DNA from: Winogradskyella bathintestinalis
GTDB lineage: Bacteria > Bacteroidota > Bacteroidia > Flavobacteriales > Flavobacteriaceae
Direction of reading: 5' to 3'
Length of the DNA stretch: 64,000 nucleotides
Assembly (NCBI RefSeq): GCF_030407435.1
Contig: NZ_JASDDK010000002.1
Span: forward strand, 1 to 64,000
Part shown: positions 56,629-64,000 of the stretch, piece by piece
Position numbering within the stretch: the first letter of the stretch is position 1
Layout of the letters: every line of letters begins with the position of its first letter
Notes under the pieces: model-generated
What the model was told of the DNA's origin: nothing
The model's input: the letters and a program-made list of their open reading frames with translations, nothing else
The model's database searches: none
Position numbers and translations under genes: made by a program

Positions 56629-59046
56629 CTAAGTTTTTGACGTTATACCTAGTATATGTAACTCAGAAAAATTCTTGTCTACCACAATTGACGTTACTCC
56701 ATTAACTTTTAAGCTTTCAATGTTAATTTTTTCATTATCGAGCTGAACTTCAACCACATCAAAAGGTAAACCATGAAACTGAACATTGAACGTTTCATAA
56801 GGTGTTACAAATTTCCCTTCTTTGTATTGATTAATAATTAATTCATTAGACTTTCCTCTAAGGGTAAAATTCCTTAAACTATAACGTCCTTTTGTATAAT
56901 CATAACCATCATTAGCATCGCTATACAATTCACTTTCTTCCTTACCTTCTTTATAGTAGACATCTAAAGTAATTTCCGTAATTTCTTTTTCACCAACGTA
57001 CTGTTGAATTGGATATTTTGGAATAATAGCTCCTTCTTTTACAAAAATTGGCATACTATCAATATCGGCTTCCACCCACATTTCCTTACCTCCTTTTATA
57101 ATATCATCGGTCCAGAAATTATACCATAATCCTTGTGGTAGATACATTCGTCTACCTTTGGCGTTTGGTTCTAAGATGGGACAAGCTAATATTTGTTCTC
57201 CAAAAACAAACTCATCAGTTCTGTAATGTGTTTGTGAATCATCTTGATCGTAAAGTACTAAAGACTTTAATATTGGCGTACCGTGATCTACATAATTCCA
57301 AAATGAGGTATATAAATAAGGTAATAATTGATAACGAATTTCAATAAACTTTCTAACTATATCCGTTACTTCTTCATCAAAAGCCCAAGGCTCTTGGTCA
57401 CCGTGATCTCCCGAAGAGTGAACTCTAAAAAATGGGTGAAATATACCTAATTGAATCCAGCGTGTAAATAATTCGCCTTGAGGTTGTTCTGCAAAACCAC
57501 CGATATCGCTTCCTGCAAAAGAAAAGCCAGACATGGCCATGCGTTGTGCTTGCATATTAGCAATCCATAGATGCTCCCATGACGCCACATTATCTCCTGT
57601 CCAAGTTGAGGTGTAACGCTGTGTACCAGAATAAGCCGAACGTGTAATTACGAAGGGACGTTTTGGATATGAATATTTTTTTAAACCTTGGTACGTTGCT
57701 CTAGCCATTTGCATACCGTAAATATTGTGAGCTTTTCGGTGGCTACACGGGTTTCCGTCATAATCGTGACGCACATCATCTGGAAACGTTTTGTTTGGCA
57801 CTTCCATAACCGCAGGCTCATTCATATCGTTCCAAACTCCTTTTACCCCTATATCTTCGATAAGTTCTTGAAACAATCCAGACCACCATTCTCTAACTTC
57901 AGGATTTGTATAATCTGGAAAATAACATTCCCCAGGCCACACCTTACCTTTCATATAATCGCCATCGGCACGTTTACAGAAATAATCGTTTTCTAAACCT
58001 TCTTTAAAAACTGAGTAATCTTTGTCTATTTTAATACCTGGATCAATTATAGCCACAGTTTTAAAACCATCATCTAATAATTCTTTTACCATACGTTTGG
58101 GATCTGGAAAGTATTCTTTATTCCAAGTGAAACATCGGAAACCGTCCATATAATCAATATCTAAATAAATAGCATCGCAGGGTATCTTCAACTCTCGAAA
58201 TGTTGACGTTATCTCTTTTACTTTATTTTCTGGATAGTAACTCCATTTACATTGGTGGAATCCTAATGCCCAAAGTGGTGGTAATTGATGCGGTTTTCCT
58301 GTTAAATCGGTATAACTTTCTACAACATCATTCATTTTAGGACCATAGAAAAAATAATAATTCATTTCACCACCTTGTGCCCAGAAACTAGTGACATTTC
58401 TACGTTCGTGTGCAAAATCGAATGTGGATCTAAAGGTATTATCAAAGAAAATTCCATAAGCCTTTCCATGGTGTAAACCTGTATAAAATGGAATGGCTTT
58501 GTAAATTGGATCAGTATCCTTACCGTAGGCATAAGAATCCGTTGCCCAATTACTATAACGTTTGCCTTTTAAATTTAAATGATTTGGCTTATCCCCAAGA
58601 CCGTAATAACTTTCGCCGTCGTTAGATGTTTTACTCATCTTAACAATGTTTCCACCATGTTGGTAACTTTCTTCCCAATGGAAACCGCCTTCATCTTGAT
58701 TTATTAGGGTGCCATCTTTTGCATCATAGATAGACACACTCATATTAGATTTTAATATTTCGCAACGCAATTTTGACGTCGTTATTTCAAATAATTCTTT
58801 TTTATCTTCAATAACTAATTTGTTATAACCACTACTAGCGTATTTCGTTATGGCATAAGAAAAATCATTATCAAAATTACCGACCGTGGTATATCTAAAT
58901 CGTAATAAACTATCTCTGACAACAGTTAATTCTAGTATAACATCGTTCTCAGCTGTGAAATATAGCTTATCGACATCTTTTTTAAAATTTATAATTTTCG
59001 AAGGAAATAAATTTCCTTTATTTTCTAATTCAGTATTTACTATCAT
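56629..59046 (-). CDS. Alpha-glucosidase, GH31 family
   Basis: The 805-residue glycoside hydrolase has the N-terminal GH31 beta-sandwich (about 1-235), a catalytic barrel with nucleophile Asp in GVWNDMNEPAVME and acid/base Asp in WTGDNVASWEHLW, and C-terminal beta domains. The QCKWSYYPENKVKE and DIDYMDGFRCFTWN segments are typical of alpha-glucosidases releasing glucose from alpha-glucans. No signal peptide is seen, so it is probably cytoplasmic and may degrade maltooligosaccharides or glycogen branches. The glycogen genes lie 1.5 kb upstream on the same strand, separated by two membrane genes. Confidence 0.93.
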   Translation of the reverse strand: MIVNTELENKGNLFPSKIINFKKDVDKLYFTAENDVILELTVVRDSLLRFRYTTVGNFDNDFSYAITKYASSGYNKLVIEDKKELFEITTSKLRCEILKSNMSVSIYDAKDGTLINQDEGGFHWEESYQHGGNIVKMSKTSNDGESYYGLGDKPNHLNLKGKRYSNWATDSYAYGKDTDPIYKAIPFYTGLHHGKAYGIFFDNTFRSTFDFAHERRNVTSFWAQGGEMNYYFFYGPKMNDVVESYTDLTGKPHQLPPLWALGFHQCKWSYYPENKVKEITSTFRELKIPCDAIYLDIDYMDGFRCFTWNKEYFPDPKRMVKELLDDGFKTVAIIDPGIKIDKDYSVFKEGLENDYFCKRADGDYMKGKVWPGECYFPDYTNPEVREWWSGLFQELIEDIGVKGVWNDMNEPAVMEVPNKTFPDDVRHDYDGNPCSHRKAHNIYGMQMARATYQGLKKYSYPKRPFVITRSAYSGTQRYTSTWTGDNVASWEHLWIANMQAQRMAMSGFSFAGSDIGGFAEQPQGELFTRWIQLGIFHPFFRVHSSGDHGDQEPWAFDEEVTDIVRKFIEIRYQLLPYLYTSFWNYVDHGTPILKSLVLYDQDDSQTHYRTDEFVFGEQILACPILEPNAKGRRMYLPQGLWYNFWTDDIIKGGKEMWVEADIDSMPIFVKEGAIIPKYPIQQYVGEKEITEITLDVYYKEGKEESELYSDANDGYDYTKGRYSLRNFTLRGKSNELIINQYKEGKFVTPYETFNVQFHGLPFDVVEVQLDNEKINIESLKVNGVTSIVVDKNFSELHILGITSKT

Positions 59047-59245
59047 AAATCAATCTTTGGGAAAATAAACGACAAAAAAACAGAAAAAATCAATCATTTG
59101 AAAGGGTTGGTAGAGGTTATTACTAATTCTTATCAACTATAAAGGTTTAGCCTCAAGTTTTTACGAGAATAAAAAAAATTGAGCTATTAATTATTGAATT
59201 AATATTTAATGACGGCATAATGGACATCTAAACTAGAAGTCAGTT

Positions 59246-60100
59246 CTAATGATACCCAAGCTTAGTAACTACTAATGCTATACAACCCATTACAATCATA
59301 ACATAAAGTAATCTCAATTTAATGTTATGACACAAAAAAATACCACAAATAGCAAGAAGAGCCATAAAACCAGTTTCTAGCCTTGTGCATAATATACCTA
59401 GAATCATGGTTAAAAACAGTAGGTGAGTTACAATGTGCCTTGGTTTCCATAAGATCGCTATGGCAACTAAAAATTCTACAGCGACCGTAGCCCACGCAAA
59501 CAAAAAACTAATTTGACCCAGATAGGGAAATACATTGTTTAAAACTATATGTTCTCCTTCATTAGGATCTAAAGCATACAATGCTAACATACTTGCTCTA
59601 TTACTTTGTGCCACTTCTAAACTGTCAGGAAAAAAATTAAGAAAAGTACCAAAAATAGATCCTTTATTCATCATATAGTAATAGAAATCACCACTCATAA
59701 ACTGGGATGATAATAGTTTTTGAACTACCGAGGTCAAAATTACTATGACCAATAACATCTGAATATTTTTTAAGAGAATACTACGTTTTTGGTGATACAT
59801 ATAAAATATAACGGGGAGTACCATAAACATGAGCATAAAATGATGATTGGCTACTCTAAAATAGAAGTGATATAAATCAAAAACTAATAGTGCAAAGAAC
59901 GCAATCCAAATTATGGGATGTTTTGATTTTTTCTGTAAAAAAAACCAAACCATCAACCCTATAAACAGCATCGGAATTTTCCAAAACCGCTCTTTTTCTG
60001 CCATTATAAAAATATAAATACCAAGCATTAAGAGTAGTAGTTGCATTGCTACCGTAATGTGATCTGTCAATTTATATTTTATCTCTGACCAATATTTCAC
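59246..60100 (-). CDS. Polytopic membrane protein, HTTM-like (uncertain)
   Basis: The 284-residue protein has about eight hydrophobic segments. Short aromatic/His-rich loops (DLYHFYFRVANHHFMLMF; FMSGDFYYYMMNKG) recall HTTM (gamma-carboxylase-like) membrane proteins of Bacteroidota, but the similarity is weak. The start is GTG at 60100, overlapping the stop of the upstream gene as GTGA, so translation is coupled. Function unknown. Confidence 0.6.
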   Translation of the reverse strand: MKYWSEIKYKLTDHITVAMQLLLLMLGIYIFIMAEKERFWKIPMLFIGLMVWFFLQKKSKHPIIWIAFFALLVFDLYHFYFRVANHHFMLMFMVLPVIFYMYHQKRSILLKNIQMLLVIVILTSVVQKLLSSQFMSGDFYYYMMNKGSIFGTFLNFFPDSLEVAQSNRASMLALYALDPNEGEHIVLNNVFPYLGQISFLFAWATVAVEFLVAIAILWKPRHIVTHLLFLTMILGILCTRLETGFMALLAICGIFLCHNIKLRLLYVMIVMGCIALVVTKLGYH

Positions 60101-60504
60101 AACTGCGATTTTTTTAAGTGAACTTCATTGACCAAAACTCTTGAAAAAGTACCCTTTTTTGAATTAACTATAGGTTTCCAAATTTGAATATGAATGCTGT
60201 CTTTACGAGTTGTTTTTATCACAAACTTTGCGGCTTTCTCAAGATTAATATCATTAGGCATTAATTTTAAACGACTGAGAATAGTTTTCATTTTAATATT
60301 GTCTTCCATTAATGAATCTACAGACAGGCCTGGAATATAAATTTGATCGTAGAAATAATGAATCCCTGTATACATACCATATCCGCCTCCTTTCCATTTA
60401 TTGAGTTTTTGAGTATTAACAAAAAACAATTGTACAACTACCACAATAATAGCAAGACTTGGAATACCGTATTTTAATAAGAGTTCTTTTGTTTTTGCGT
60501 ACAT
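60097..60504 (-). CDS. Single-pass membrane protein, partner of the polytopic protein
   Basis: The 135-residue protein has one N-terminal membrane helix (about 13-30; YGIPSLAIIVVVVQLFFV) and a soluble, probably extracytoplasmic remainder (WKGGGYGMYTGIHYFYDQ; VIKTTRKDSIHIQIWKP). It overlaps the following polytopic-membrane gene by four bases, so they probably form a complex. HTTM-like proteins in these bacteria are sometimes paired with such an anchored partner, but I cannot confirm that here. Confidence 0.65.
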   Translation of the reverse strand: MYAKTKELLLKYGIPSLAIIVVVVQLFFVNTQKLNKWKGGGYGMYTGIHYFYDQIYIPGLSVDSLMEDNIKMKTILSRLKLMPNDINLEKAAKFVIKTTRKDSIHIQIWKPIVNSKKGTFSRVLVNEVHLKKSQL

Positions 60505-60557
60505 GTTACTTATAATCAGTTAGTTGTAGTTATTCGCTCTCAAATTTTTCAAGAAAA

Positions 60558-60592
60558 AAGACCCCAAAGACATTTCAAATCTTTGAGGTCTT
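60558..60592 (-). terminator. Terminator of the glycogen operon
   Basis: On the minus strand AAGACCTCAAAGA pairs with TCTTTGGGGTCTT (one mismatch or wobble), followed by TTTTCTTG, 19 bases after the glgB stop. Confidence 0.8.
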
Positions 60593-60610
60593 AATTCAAT
60601 TTCTACGTAT

Positions 60611-62599
60611 TTAGGCTTGTATTTTTTTATTCTGAGCTTTCGTTGATTTACTTTTAGGTTTATTTTTTGAATTAGATATTTTTTTAGGACGATCTACATA
60701 TTTAAAAACCACCATGCCTAATGGCGGAATATCTATATGAGCAGAATTATCTCTGTAATGCCAAGCTTCAGATTTTACAGTTTTTTGTGTATTCTTGTAG
60801 TTATTACTGCCGTAATATTGCTTTAAATCACTATTAAATATTTCTTTAAGTTTTCCTTTTTTAGGCAAGCCTATTTTATAATTTTCTTTAGGAACCGGTG
60901 TCATATTACAAGCTATAATTAAATCGTCTTTTGTATTATTACCTTTTCTTATGTAGGTAAAAACAGAATTTTTAGAATCACCATAATCTATCCATTCGAA
61001 ACCTTCTTGTAAAAATTGTTTTTCATACAATGCTGGTTCTTGTTTATAAAGCGTATTTAAATCTTTAATTAATTCTTGTATGCCTCTATGGGGTTCATAT
61101 TGCAATAAATGCCAATCTAAACTCGTTGTGAAATTCCATTCTTTACTTTGACCGAATTCTGAACCTTGAAATAATAATTTTCCGCCAGGATGCGTAAACA
61201 TATAACTGTATAATAATCTTAGATTAGCAAAACGTTGCCACTCATCGCCTGGCATTTTACTTAATATAGACTTTTTTCCATAAACCACTTCATCATGGCT
61301 TAATGGTAACATAAAATTTTCTGAAAAGGCATAAGTCATTGAAAACGTTAAATCGTTTTGATGAAATTGCCTGTAAATTGGTTCTTTTGAAAAATATTCG
61401 AGTGTATCGTGCATCCAACCCATCATCCATTTCATTCCAAAACCTAATCCTCCAACATTTGTAGGTTTTGAAACCATTGGAAATGCTGTAGATTCTTCTG
61501 CAATAGTCTGTACATCTGGAAACGAAGCATAAACGGCTTCATTCATTTCTCTTAAAAATGCAATGGCTTCAAGGTTCTCGCGTCCTCCTAACATATTTGG
61601 TTCCCATTGTCCATCTTCTCTGCTGTAATCTAAAAATAACATAGAAGCTACCGCATCTACACGCAGGCCATCTGCATGATATTGGTCTAACCAAAAAATA
61701 GCATTACTAATTAAAAATGATTTAACTTCATTTCTACCGTAGTTAAAAATTAAGCTTTTCCAGTCATTGTGGTAACCTTTTCTCGGATCTGGGTGTTCGT
61801 ATAGTGCTGAGCCATCAAAAAAGCCGAGTCCATGTGCATCTTCTGGAAAATGCGACGGCACCCAATCGAGAATAATACCGATATCATTTTGATGAAATTT
61901 ATCGACTAAAACCTTAAATTCTTCAGGATAACCAAATCGTGATGTTGGAGCAAAGTAACCTGTAACCTGATAACCCCAAGATGGATCATACGGAAACTCC
62001 ATAACGGGCATTAACTCTACATGTGTAAAATTCATGTCCTTTACATACTTCACCAATTCATCAGCCATTTCTAGATAAGACATAAAACGGTTCTCTTCAA
62101 AATGTTTTTTCCATGACCCTAAATGAACCTCGTAAACTGAAAATGGCGCGTCCAATGCATTATACTGTTTACGTTTTTTCATCCATTTGCTGTCTTTCCA
62201 CTTGTAAGGTGCTTCCCAAACTATAGAAGCTGTTTTAGGATTATGCTCCGCTCGTCTTGCGTAAGGATCGGCTTTTTCCGTTTTTATGTCATTATTACTA
62301 CTGAGAATTTTGTATTTGTATAAACTTCCTTTTCCGATATTAGGAATGAATCCCTCCCAAACACCACTAGAATCCCAACGCACATTTAGTTGATGCGTAC
62401 CTTCTATCCAAGAATTAAAGTCACCAATTACAGAAACCATTTTTGCGCTCGGAGCCCATACCGCAAAATATACACCCTCTACCCCATCTACAGTAGTGAT
62501 GTGAGATCCGAATTTTTCGTATAATCGATAATGCTTTCCTGCTTTAAAAAGATTAATGTCAAATTCTGTAAATCGACTATGTGCAATTACTTCTGCCAT
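60611..62599 (-). CDS. glgB: 1,4-alpha-glucan branching enzyme
   Basis: The 662-residue GH13 enzyme makes alpha-1,6 branches in glycogen. Residues about 25-110 are a CBM48-like domain (VYFAVWAPSAKMVSVIGDFN); the catalytic barrel has the nucleophile Asp in DGLRVDAVASMLF, acid Glu in TIAEESTAFP and Asp in LPLSHDEVVYGK. The C-terminal 30 residues form a Lys/Ser-rich tail (KISNSKNKPKSKSTKAQNKK) beyond the usual end, probably disordered. It follows glgC by three bases and is the last gene of the operon. Confidence 0.95.
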   Translation of the reverse strand: MAEVIAHSRFTEFDINLFKAGKHYRLYEKFGSHITTVDGVEGVYFAVWAPSAKMVSVIGDFNSWIEGTHQLNVRWDSSGVWEGFIPNIGKGSLYKYKILSSNNDIKTEKADPYARRAEHNPKTASIVWEAPYKWKDSKWMKKRKQYNALDAPFSVYEVHLGSWKKHFEENRFMSYLEMADELVKYVKDMNFTHVELMPVMEFPYDPSWGYQVTGYFAPTSRFGYPEEFKVLVDKFHQNDIGIILDWVPSHFPEDAHGLGFFDGSALYEHPDPRKGYHNDWKSLIFNYGRNEVKSFLISNAIFWLDQYHADGLRVDAVASMLFLDYSREDGQWEPNMLGGRENLEAIAFLREMNEAVYASFPDVQTIAEESTAFPMVSKPTNVGGLGFGMKWMMGWMHDTLEYFSKEPIYRQFHQNDLTFSMTYAFSENFMLPLSHDEVVYGKKSILSKMPGDEWQRFANLRLLYSYMFTHPGGKLLFQGSEFGQSKEWNFTTSLDWHLLQYEPHRGIQELIKDLNTLYKQEPALYEKQFLQEGFEWIDYGDSKNSVFTYIRKGNNTKDDLIIACNMTPVPKENYKIGLPKKGKLKEIFNSDLKQYYGSNNYKNTQKTVKSEAWHYRDNSAHIDIPPLGMVVFKYVDRPKKISNSKNKPKSKSTKAQNKKIQA

Positions 62600-62602
62600 A
62601 AA

Positions 62603-63868
62603 TTATAGTACAAATCCTTTAGGAATAACAGCTCCTTTTTTTATTACCACAATACCTTCTTTTACGACATACTTATCAGTTTCTGCGTCTTCAAGATGAG
62701 GTCCGCCATTTATTCTCACGTCATCACCAATACGAACATTTTTATCTAAAATTGTATTTTTTATAAAACACCTTTCACCAATACCCACTAAAATTTCAGT
62801 TTTCATGGTATTAATGACTTCTAAAGATTCATAATCATCATTACCCATCATGTACGTATTAATTATAGTCGAATCTTTTCCTATTCTTGATCGAATACCA
62901 ATTACAGATTTTTCTATTTTGGCAGCGCTGATAATACAACCTTCTGCAATTACGGCCTTATCTAGAGCTGTTCCTGAAATTTTTGAGGTTGGTAAAATTC
63001 GAGCATTGGTATACACACGTTGCTTAGTATCATATAAATTAAATTTTGGAAGATCGTCTGTAAAACCAATATTGGCTTCAAAAAACGAATCGATGTTTCC
63101 GATATCCGTCCAATAACCTTCATATTGATAGCTTAAAGTTTTATGTTTTTCAATAGACTGCGGAATAATTTCTTTACCAAAATCATTGGTATCTGGATTA
63201 TTCATCAATTCGATTAATAAATCCCTATTGAATATATATATCCCCATAGACGCTAAATGATTTCTTCCCTGCGCCTGCATATCGTCACTTGTATGGGAAG
63301 TCCAATCTGGCAACAATTCAGTATCTGGTTTTTCTATAAATGAGGTCACAACGTTGTTGTCATCCGTTTTTAAAATGCCAAATGCAGTGGCTTCTTTTTC
63401 ATTGACAGGTATGGTGGCAATGGAAATTTCTGCATTAGCATCAATATGAGCTTGAATCATATCATTAAAATCCATTTGATACAATTGATCACCAGACAAG
63501 ATAAGTGCATACTCAAACTCGTGTCTTAAAAAATGGTGCATACTTTGTCTTACAGCATCTGCAGTACCCTGAAACCATGATTTACTCTCTGGAGTTTGCT
63601 CTGCGGCTAATACATCTACAAAGGCAGAACTAAAAAAACTAAAATGAAACGTATTCTTTATATGTCTATTTAATGACGCTGAATTAAACTGTGTAAGTAC
63701 ATACATCCGTTTAATATTTGAATTTATACAGTTGGAAATCGGAATATCGACCAATCTATACTTCCCTGCTATAGGGACGGCGGGTTTAGACCGTTTTTCT
63801 GTTAATGGATATAATCGAGATCCTTGACCTCCACCAAGTATAATTGATAATACGTTATCGTTAACCAT
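62603..63868 (-). CDS. glgC: Glucose-1-phosphate adenylyltransferase
   Basis: The 421-residue enzyme makes ADP-glucose, the committed step of glycogen synthesis. It has the nucleotidyltransferase motif GGGQGSRLYPLTEKRSKPA (about 12-30), RLVDIPISNCINSN, GTADAVRQ (the ATP/Glc1P site), and a C-terminal left-handed beta-helix of hexapeptide-like turns (VIAEGCIISAAKIEKSVIGI). It is placed between glgA and glgB and its stop is three bases from the glgB start. Confidence 0.95.
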   Translation of the reverse strand: MVNDNVLSIILGGGQGSRLYPLTEKRSKPAVPIAGKYRLVDIPISNCINSNIKRMYVLTQFNSASLNRHIKNTFHFSFFSSAFVDVLAAEQTPESKSWFQGTADAVRQSMHHFLRHEFEYALILSGDQLYQMDFNDMIQAHIDANAEISIATIPVNEKEATAFGILKTDDNNVVTSFIEKPDTELLPDWTSHTSDDMQAQGRNHLASMGIYIFNRDLLIELMNNPDTNDFGKEIIPQSIEKHKTLSYQYEGYWTDIGNIDSFFEANIGFTDDLPKFNLYDTKQRVYTNARILPTSKISGTALDKAVIAEGCIISAAKIEKSVIGIRSRIGKDSTIINTYMMGNDDYESLEVINTMKTEILVGIGERCFIKNTILDKNVRIGDDVRINGGPHLEDAETDKYVVKEGIVVIKKGAVIPKGFVL

Positions 63869-63883
63869 ATCTTTATCTAGTTT

Positions 63884-64000
63884 TTAGTTAATTGATTTAT
63901 ATAAGTCTATGTAAGCTTTAGCTGATACGTTCCAAGAATGATCAATGCCCATTATATGTTTTCTATTCGCTTTAAAACTCTCTGTATTGTAATAAAACTC
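63884..64000 (-). CDS. glgA: Glycogen synthase, C-terminal end (cut by window edge)
   Basis: The minus-strand frame open from the window edge ends FKANRKHIMGIDHSWNVSAK, then AYIDLYKSIN and a TAA at 63884-63886. The HSWNVSAKAYIDLY ending is typical of bacterial glycogen synthase (GT5), which extends alpha-1,4-glucan from ADP-glucose. Only 38 codons are visible. It lies 15 bases before glgC on the same strand, completing a glgA-glgC-glgB operon. Confidence 0.85.
   Translation of the reverse strand, partial: EFYYNTESFKANRKHIMGIDHSWNVSAKAYIDLYKSIN

Overview
The window is AT-rich DNA from a member of the Bacteroidota, most likely a marine or aquatic Flavobacteriaceae. Supporting signs are type IX secretion (T9SS) genes (a PorQ homologue, a PorP/SprF protein, and a giant secreted protein with a type-B sorting domain), Bacteroidota-type promoters (TTG about 18-20 nt before TAnnTTTG), a six-S1-domain RpsA, a monomeric isocitrate dehydrogenase, FabV, and GIN/DUF4097 envelope proteins. 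Species-level placement is not possible from the sequence alone.

Layout. 1-1050 holds the 3' part of an IS3-family transposase and, head to tail behind it, the frameshifted 5' relic of a second IS3-type element. 1.2-3.0 kb carries an MscS-like channel and an ECF sigma factor with a small partner. 3.1-4.7 kb is a decaying block: a MotA/TolQ/ExbB-like gene with a one-base deletion, a LytS-type histidine kinase lacking everything before its H-box, and a LytTR response regulator with an in-frame stop and Asn at the phosphoacceptor position. 4.7-17.7 kb is core metabolism and redox: FabV and Lpd, a PAS-LuxR regulator, an Lrp regulator divergent from a methionine gamma-lyase-type enzyme, an NhaC antiporter, AhpC/thioredoxin/DUF6952-like, NADP-isocitrate dehydrogenase, a pentapeptide-repeat protein and tRNA-Ser(UGA). 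18-25.4 kb carries two M28 lipoprotein peptidases, a beta-barrel protein and a compact polyphosphate operon (sixA-ppk1-ppx).

25.6-37.2 kb is the most conspicuous accessory locus: a small secreted protein, a 2,686-residue HYR-like repeat protein with a T9SS type-B C-terminal domain, a PorP/SprF protein and a PorE-like TPR/OmpA lipid-surface protein. It reads as one surface-adhesin export and display unit. Two blocks of five tandem repeats (237 bp and 249 bp) inside the giant gene are nearly identical at DNA level. 37.9-47.5 kb returns to housekeeping: a CAP-domain lipoprotein under an unusual array of palindromic half-sites, PdxH, RNase Z, PyrB, PyrR, S1, a LysM protein, Cmk and PorQ. 47.9-53.6 kb has Lon and a sigma/anti-sigma/DUF4097/GIN operon. 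54-64 kb has an MFS transporter, an M48 peptidase, a GH31 glucosidase, an unrecognised two-gene membrane operon and the glycogen operon glgA(partial)-glgC-glgB.

I found no CRISPR array, prophage, restriction-modification or obvious defence island. The most unusual signals are the half-site array before the CAP gene, the TetR-like palindrome upstream of the adhesin locus, the recent homogenisation of adhesin repeats, and the decayed two-component block joined by a deletion. Homology calls rest on motif recognition by eye, not on searches.
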